A stretch of DNA of 8,986 nucleotides from Firmicutes bacterium UBA4882 (lineage in GTDB: Bacteria; Bacillota; UBA4882): contig DHDG01000008.1 of NCBI GenBank assembly GCA_002399265.1, forward strand, positions 65,528-74,513, written 5' to 3'. This document shows, in pieces, positions 6,129-8,986 of this stretch. The notes beneath the pieces are model-generated. The model made no database searches. It saw only the letters and a program-made list of their open reading frames with translations, and had not been told where the DNA came from. Position numbers and translations under genes: made by a program. Position 1 is the stretch's first letter. Every line of letters starts with the position of its first letter.

Positions 6129-7430
6129 ATGGGTAAATATAAGGCGACCATCATTATCTTGAATTGGAATGGACAGCACTTGCTCCGCAGGTGCCTGCCG
6201 TCCGTGATCCAGGCGGTCAACTATGATGGCGGCGGGCATGAAATTCTGGTCATCGATAATGGCAGTACGGACGGGAGCGCGCAGTTTGTCCTGAGCAACT
6301 ATCCCGGGGTGGCAGTGCTGCCGCTGCCTGAAAATAGAGGGTTTGTCGGTGGCTATAACGCTGGATTGGCCATTGCCCGACAGCACTTAGTCGTGCTGTT
6401 GAACAACAGCACCTGGGTCAGGGCCGACTTTTTCACGAATTTGCTGACCCACTTCGAGAATCCGGATGTCTTCGGGGTCTCGCCCAAAATCCTGACGCCC
6501 ACCGGGTTGATCGAAGTGGAGTACTTGCACGCTACTTGGGACGGCCGCGGAATTATCGGTCAAAAACAGCCCGGGTTCAATGAGCCGGACCGGGGACGCG
6601 TCGGTGGACCGTGCTATACCTTTTACGCGCCCGGCGGTTGTTCCGCCTTTAACCGTGCTAAGCTAATGGCCCTGGGATGGTTCCACCCGATCTATGCGCC
6701 ATTTCATTGGGAAGAGGTGGATATTTCCTACCGCGCCTGGAAACGCGGCTGGAAGGTGATGTATGAGCCGCGGGCAGTGGCCTGGCATGAGGCAGGCAGC
6801 ACCTTTTCCAAACACGTGCCGGCCGAGCAGAACAAGCTGATTTGGCACCGCAACCGGCTACTGTTCCTCTGGTCCAACCTGAGCGATCCGGAAATGGTCC
6901 GACAGCATCACTCCTACCTGCCAGTCTGGGCGACGCTCGATCCGCTGCATAGCCAGTCATTGCAGGCTGCCAGGGCGTTTATGGTCCAGGCGGATCAAAA
7001 ACGAACTAATGATCAGCCGCATTGGCAATTGTCTGATAAAGAAGTCTTCAACCTGATAGGGGCGTGCTGCTCGGGAGTGCGTCCGAACGGCTCGTTAGTG
7101 AAAGGCACTGGCTCGGATGTTTACTTGTTGGAAGGAGCTGGCAAGAGACATGTGCCCAGCCGGGCGGTATTGGATTCCTTTAGCAATTGGCTGCATGTCA
7201 TTCCCATCGGTGATCAGGAGCTGGCCGCCTACCCGCTTATGCCAGCGGTGGATTTTCGAGAAGGCTGTTTGCTGGCAAGCCCCGACCGGACAGCCTACAT
7301 CGTCAGCAGGGGGCGCAAGCATCCGGTCGCCAGCCTGCAGCGGCTGGCCGAGCTGGGGCGCAGTGTAGAGGAGATTATTCCGGTGTCATGGGAAGACCTG
7401 CGTCGCCTAAAAGAAGGAGGGCCGGCTTAA
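6129..7430 (+). CDS. GT2 glycosyltransferase with C-terminal tandem repeat domain (copy 2)
   Basis: A 433-residue paralogue of the preceding gene with the same order of parts. The GT2 domain shows TIIILNWNG (7-15), IDNGSTDGS (42-50), ENRGFVGGYNAG (68-79), YAPGGCSA (166-173) and WEEVDISYRAWKRGW (194-208). The metal triplet again reads NNS (92-94) in place of NND. A linker with LSDKEVF (301-307), matching LTDRAVF of copy 1, leads to two repeats: SDVYLLEGAGKRHVPS (329-344) and TAYIVSRGRKHPVAS (388-402). The second ends in a segment like that of the first (IIPVSWEDL beside VIPIGDQEL). Copy 2 has the clearer repeats. The start has a purine run AGAGGAGAAGGGG ending eight bases upstream. It lies 49 bases after copy 1 and 62 bases before the transglycosylase gene, with no terminator visible between, so co-transcription is likely. 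Substrate unknown; copy 1 and copy 2 probably add successive sugars or act as a pair. Confidence 0.85.
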   Translation: MGKYKATIIILNWNGQHLLRRCLPSVIQAVNYDGGGHEILVIDNGSTDGSAQFVLSNYPGVAVLPLPENRGFVGGYNAGLAIARQHLVVLLNNSTWVRADFFTNLLTHFENPDVFGVSPKILTPTGLIEVEYLHATWDGRGIIGQKQPGFNEPDRGRVGGPCYTFYAPGGCSAFNRAKLMALGWFHPIYAPFHWEEVDISYRAWKRGWKVMYEPRAVAWHEAGSTFSKHVPAEQNKLIWHRNRLLFLWSNLSDPEMVRQHHSYLPVWATLDPLHSQSLQAARAFMVQADQKRTNDQPHWQLSDKEVFNLIGACCSGVRPNGSLVKGTGSDVYLLEGAGKRHVPSRAVLDSFSNWLHVIPIGDQELAAYPLMPAVDFREGCLLASPDRTAYIVSRGRKHPVASLQRLAELGRSVEEIIPVSWEDLRRLKEGGPA

Positions 7431-7492
7431 GCAGGAAAAAAGGCGGCGTTGGTGAAAACATAAACTAATAAATCACTTATTTGAGGTGCTCC

Positions 7493-8365
7493 ATGACAGC
7501 GAATGATAATAACCCCACATATGCTGGGGGTCAAAAAACCGCAAGATCCAACCGCAAACGCCGCACAGTGGCCGTCAACCTTTGGAAGCCACTTGCTTAT
7601 TTGTTGATGTTCGTTTTCAGCCCGTTTCTCTTGATCAGCGATTGCTTCCGCAAGAAAAAGCGCGTCAACAACGAAGTGGTGTTTGCCTTTTCCCTGATGC
7701 TGACCTTAGCCATGCTGTTTACCGCGACGTGTATCTGGGTGTCGCAAAGCCAGAATAAAAAGGCGTTTGCGCTCATCGGCAATTTCGCGGCCACGCAAGA
7801 GCAATTGGGGGAAAACTTAGCGTTCAGTCAGGATATTTCTTACTATGCGCTGAAATATAACATTGATCCACTGCTGGTCTATGCATTAATCGATCAGGAG
7901 AGCAAATTTGACCGTTTCGCCGTTTCGGATCAGAATGCCAAAGGATTAATGCAGCTTACGCCGTCAACTTGGCAGGAGATGAACCCAAATGGCGTTTGCG
8001 ACGCCACCCACGATCGTTACCAATGTCATGAGACGGAGTGCGTTTTTTGCCCGGGTGCTAATATTGCGGCCGGAACGAGGTATCTTAGCCAATTGGTGGA
8101 ACGTTTCGACGGCGAGGTTGGTTTCGCGCTGGAGGCCTATAACGCAGGCAGTGCCACAGTTGACACTTCCCGTGATGAACACATTTATCCGGAAACACGC
8201 AGCTTTACGCGCAACATTGCGCAGAAACTGAAAACCTTACGTCAAAACCGGGTTCTGGATCTGATCAATTTGGCGGTTGATGCTCGGCAAGCTTTGAAAT
8301 GGGCGGGCGGAGTCACTTTGGCGCTTTGGTCTATCCTGTTGGCGTGGCTTATTAAGAAGCTGTAG
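7493..8365 (+). CDS. Membrane-anchored lytic transglycosylase (SLT domain)
   Basis: A 290-residue peptidoglycan hydrolase. The SLT fold spans about 112-250: NIDPLLVYALIDQESKFD (123-140) with catalytic E136, AKGLMQLTPSTW (149-160), NIAAGTRYLSQL (190-201) and EAYNAG (214-219). Such enzymes cleave the MurNAc-GlcNAc bond forming 1,6-anhydro-MurNAc. The N-terminus is basic, followed by hydrophobic segments at about 31-49 and 61-83, and a third at 272-288 ending KKL. The basic RKKKR between the first two suggests both sides face the cytoplasm there, so the first may be re-entrant. The catalytic domain would then be outside, tethered at both ends. A Cys-rich insertion (C169, H173, C178, C183, C186) replaces the short loop usual before NIxAG. 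ATG 7493 is preferred over TTG 7481 because GAGGTG ends four bases upstream of it. The strong terminator just downstream makes this the last gene of the rightward operon. It could open the wall for glycan attachment or spore morphogenesis. Confidence 0.88.
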   Translation: MTANDNNPTYAGGQKTARSNRKRRTVAVNLWKPLAYLLMFVFSPFLLISDCFRKKKRVNNEVVFAFSLMLTLAMLFTATCIWVSQSQNKKAFALIGNFAATQEQLGENLAFSQDISYYALKYNIDPLLVYALIDQESKFDRFAVSDQNAKGLMQLTPSTWQEMNPNGVCDATHDRYQCHETECVFCPGANIAAGTRYLSQLVERFDGEVGFALEAYNAGSATVDTSRDEHIYPETRSFTRNIAQKLKTLRQNRVLDLINLAVDARQALKWAGGVTLALWSILLAWLIKKL

Positions 8366-8399
8366 GGTAGGGTGTAAAGACGCGATGATAATACGAGAC

Positions 8400-8437
8400 G
8401 AGGCTGCTCCCTTTGATTGAGGGGCAGTCTCTTTTTT
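8400..8437 (+). terminator. Rho-independent terminator after the transglycosylase gene
   Basis: An 11-bp stem (GAGGCTGCTCC, 8400-8410, with GGGGCAGTCTC, 8421-8431, two G-U pairs) with a 10-base loop is followed directly by TTTTTT (8432-8437). It lies 35 bases after the stop codon and separates the rightward operon from yabQ. Confidence 0.88.
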
Positions 8438-8474
8438 ATATGGATGGAGCGGTTCGCGGCAAGCACGCTTGCCA

Positions 8475-8503
8475 TCATGAAGCGCCTCTTCCCAGCATAG
8501 ATT
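8475..8503 (+). promoter_or_regulatory. Candidate sigma-E promoter for yabQ
   Basis: CATAGATT (8496-8503) matches six of eight positions of the mother-cell sigma-E -10 consensus CATACAMT as I recall it. TCATGAA (8475-8481) is a weak -35 match, at the expected 14-base spacing. The position after a terminator and before a sporulation gene fits, since yabQ is under sigma-E control in Bacillus subtilis. The match alone is not decisive. Confidence 0.35.
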
Positions 8504-8505
8504 GT

Positions 8506-8551
8506 ATTGTTGGAGTATGGGGGTCAGTATTGTTCCAGTATGGGGGTGTGC
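8506..8551 (+). repeat. 23-bp imperfect tandem repeat in the yabQ leader
   Basis: Two adjacent units (8506-8528 and 8529-8551) agree at 18 of 23 positions. Both begin ATTGTT, and both carry AGTATGGGGGT after a two-base mismatch. The second unit supplies the GGGGGTG ribosome-binding sequence of yabQ. The duplication may therefore have created a decoy ribosome site or a two-site protein target. Confidence 0.75.
8542..8548 (+). promoter_or_regulatory. Shine-Dalgarno deciding the yabQ start
   Basis: GGGGGTG ends seven bases before ATG 8556. The alternative ATG 8571 has GGTGGAG touching it, with no spacer, so 8556 is preferred. Confidence 0.55.
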
Positions 8552-8555
8552 GCGG

Positions 8556-8986
8556 ATGGAACCGGTGGAGATGCAGTTTAGCGCCTTTACGGTCGTTTTT
8601 ATCGCCGGCATGGCACTCGGCTTATTGCATGATCTGTACCGCTTGTTTCGTAAAGGCCTCCGGCTGACGGGTAAGCTTGACTGGCTATTTGACGCCCTCT
8701 TTTGGCTGATCGCCACCCCGTCGCTATTGTTCCTGATCTTTTTTAGCAACTGGGGTGAAATGCGGATCTATGTCCTGTTGGCGATCGCGCTGGGTGTCTT
8801 ATTCTATTTCAAAGTGCTCAGTGACACAATGCGCGGCCTCCTACGCCTGATTTTCCGTGGCGTGGCAGGAATCATCAGGGGCATTTTCCGGCTGCTGAGA
8901 GCAATATTGGTGACGCCGGTGCTATGGTTCTGGGACAGCAGTGCCGGGGCCTTTGACCGTCTGCGCGAGCGCCGGGAACGGCATGG
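8556..8986 (+). CDS. yabQ: Spore cortex biosynthesis protein YabQ (3' end beyond window)
   Basis: The open frame runs off the right edge after 143 codons. It begins MEPVEMQFSAFTVVF and continues GLLHDLYRLFRKG (22-34), DWLFDALFWL (42-51) and GEMRIYVLLAIALGVLFYF (67-85). This is the pattern of YabQ: a short lead ending in QF, a first membrane helix running into a D-x-Y-R motif, a helix with a D-x-LFW motif, then GE-x-RIY starting the next helix. At least three membrane segments are clear (about 8-28, 43-64, 69-87), and a fourth is likely at 105-126. In B. subtilis YabQ is made in the mother cell, localises to the forespore membrane and is needed for the spore cortex. Usually yabP precedes it; here the upstream gene is a transglycosylase behind a terminator. 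The C-terminal portion cannot be judged because it lies outside the window. Confidence 0.85.
   Translation, partial: MEPVEMQFSAFTVVFIAGMALGLLHDLYRLFRKGLRLTGKLDWLFDALFWLIATPSLLFLIFFSNWGEMRIYVLLAIALGVLFYFKVLSDTMRGLLRLIFRGVAGIIRGIFRLLRAILVTPVLWFWDSSAGAFDRLRERRERH

Larger units (their letters stand above)
8366..8555. other. Intergenic region before yabQ
   Basis: 190 bases without a gene. It contains the terminator of the upstream operon, the candidate sigma-E promoter and the 23-bp tandem repeat, described separately. I found no remnant of yabP in any frame. Confidence 0.7.

Noticed and set aside
7431..7492. Separate promoter for the transglycosylase gene
   Set aside because: TTGGTG (7449-7454) has no acceptable -10 at 16-18 bases; the gap is short and lacks a terminator, so read-through from the glycosyltransferases is simpler.
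8413..8667. Plus-strand frame as a yabP remnant
   Set aside because: The translation shows no YabP-like pattern and overlaps the yabQ start in another frame.
8237..8749. Minus-strand open frame of 170 codons across the terminator and yabQ start
   Set aside because: It runs through the transglycosylase end, a clear terminator and the yabQ start; its composition is unlike a real protein.

Overview
The window looks like chromosomal DNA from a spore-forming, moderately GC-rich Firmicute (class Clostridia in the broad sense). The main reason is the truncated gene at the right edge, which reads as YabQ, a membrane protein of spore cortex formation. Shine-Dalgarno sequences of the GGAGG type and short U-tract terminators fit this. 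The genus cannot be fixed from the sequence. I see no tRNA, rRNA, CRISPR array, transposase or integrase.

Left half (126-4499, minus strand): a compact five-gene operon transcribed right to left. Its order is a GalE-like short-chain dehydrogenase/reductase (SDR1), a second NDP-sugar epimerase-like SDR (SDR2), an RmlD-like reductase, a stand-alone cupin resembling the C-terminal domain of CapF, and a family 2 glycosyltransferase. The first three genes overlap by ATGA and the last two follow after 29 and 24 bases. A hairpin with a short T-run on the minus strand (12-37) probably ends the transcript. Together these genes look able to interconvert a nucleotide sugar (epimerise, 3-epimerise, reduce a 4-keto group) and transfer it. 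Four consecutive genes carry Gly/Ala/Asp-rich low-complexity insertions, including an obvious 30-bp tandem duplication in SDR1.

Centre (4500-4714): a divergent intergenic region with an 11-base palindrome and a purine-rich leader in front of the rightward genes.

Right half (4715-8365, plus strand): two tandem paralogous glycosyltransferases of unusual architecture. Each has a GT-A catalytic domain in which the usual NND metal-binding triplet reads NNS, and a C-terminal pair of degenerate ~55-residue repeats. They are followed by a membrane-anchored lytic transglycosylase with a cysteine-rich insertion and a strong intrinsic terminator (8400-8437). Then comes yabQ (8556 to the window edge) with a candidate sigma-E promoter and a 23-bp tandem repeat in its leader. 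yabP, the usual upstream neighbour of yabQ, is absent here.

Overall inference: a surface or spore-envelope glycan locus inserted next to a sporulation gene. The nucleotide-sugar operon would supply donors, the three glycosyltransferases would build the glycan, and the transglycosylase would remodel peptidoglycan. The acceptor, the sugar and any link to sporulation are not shown by the sequence.
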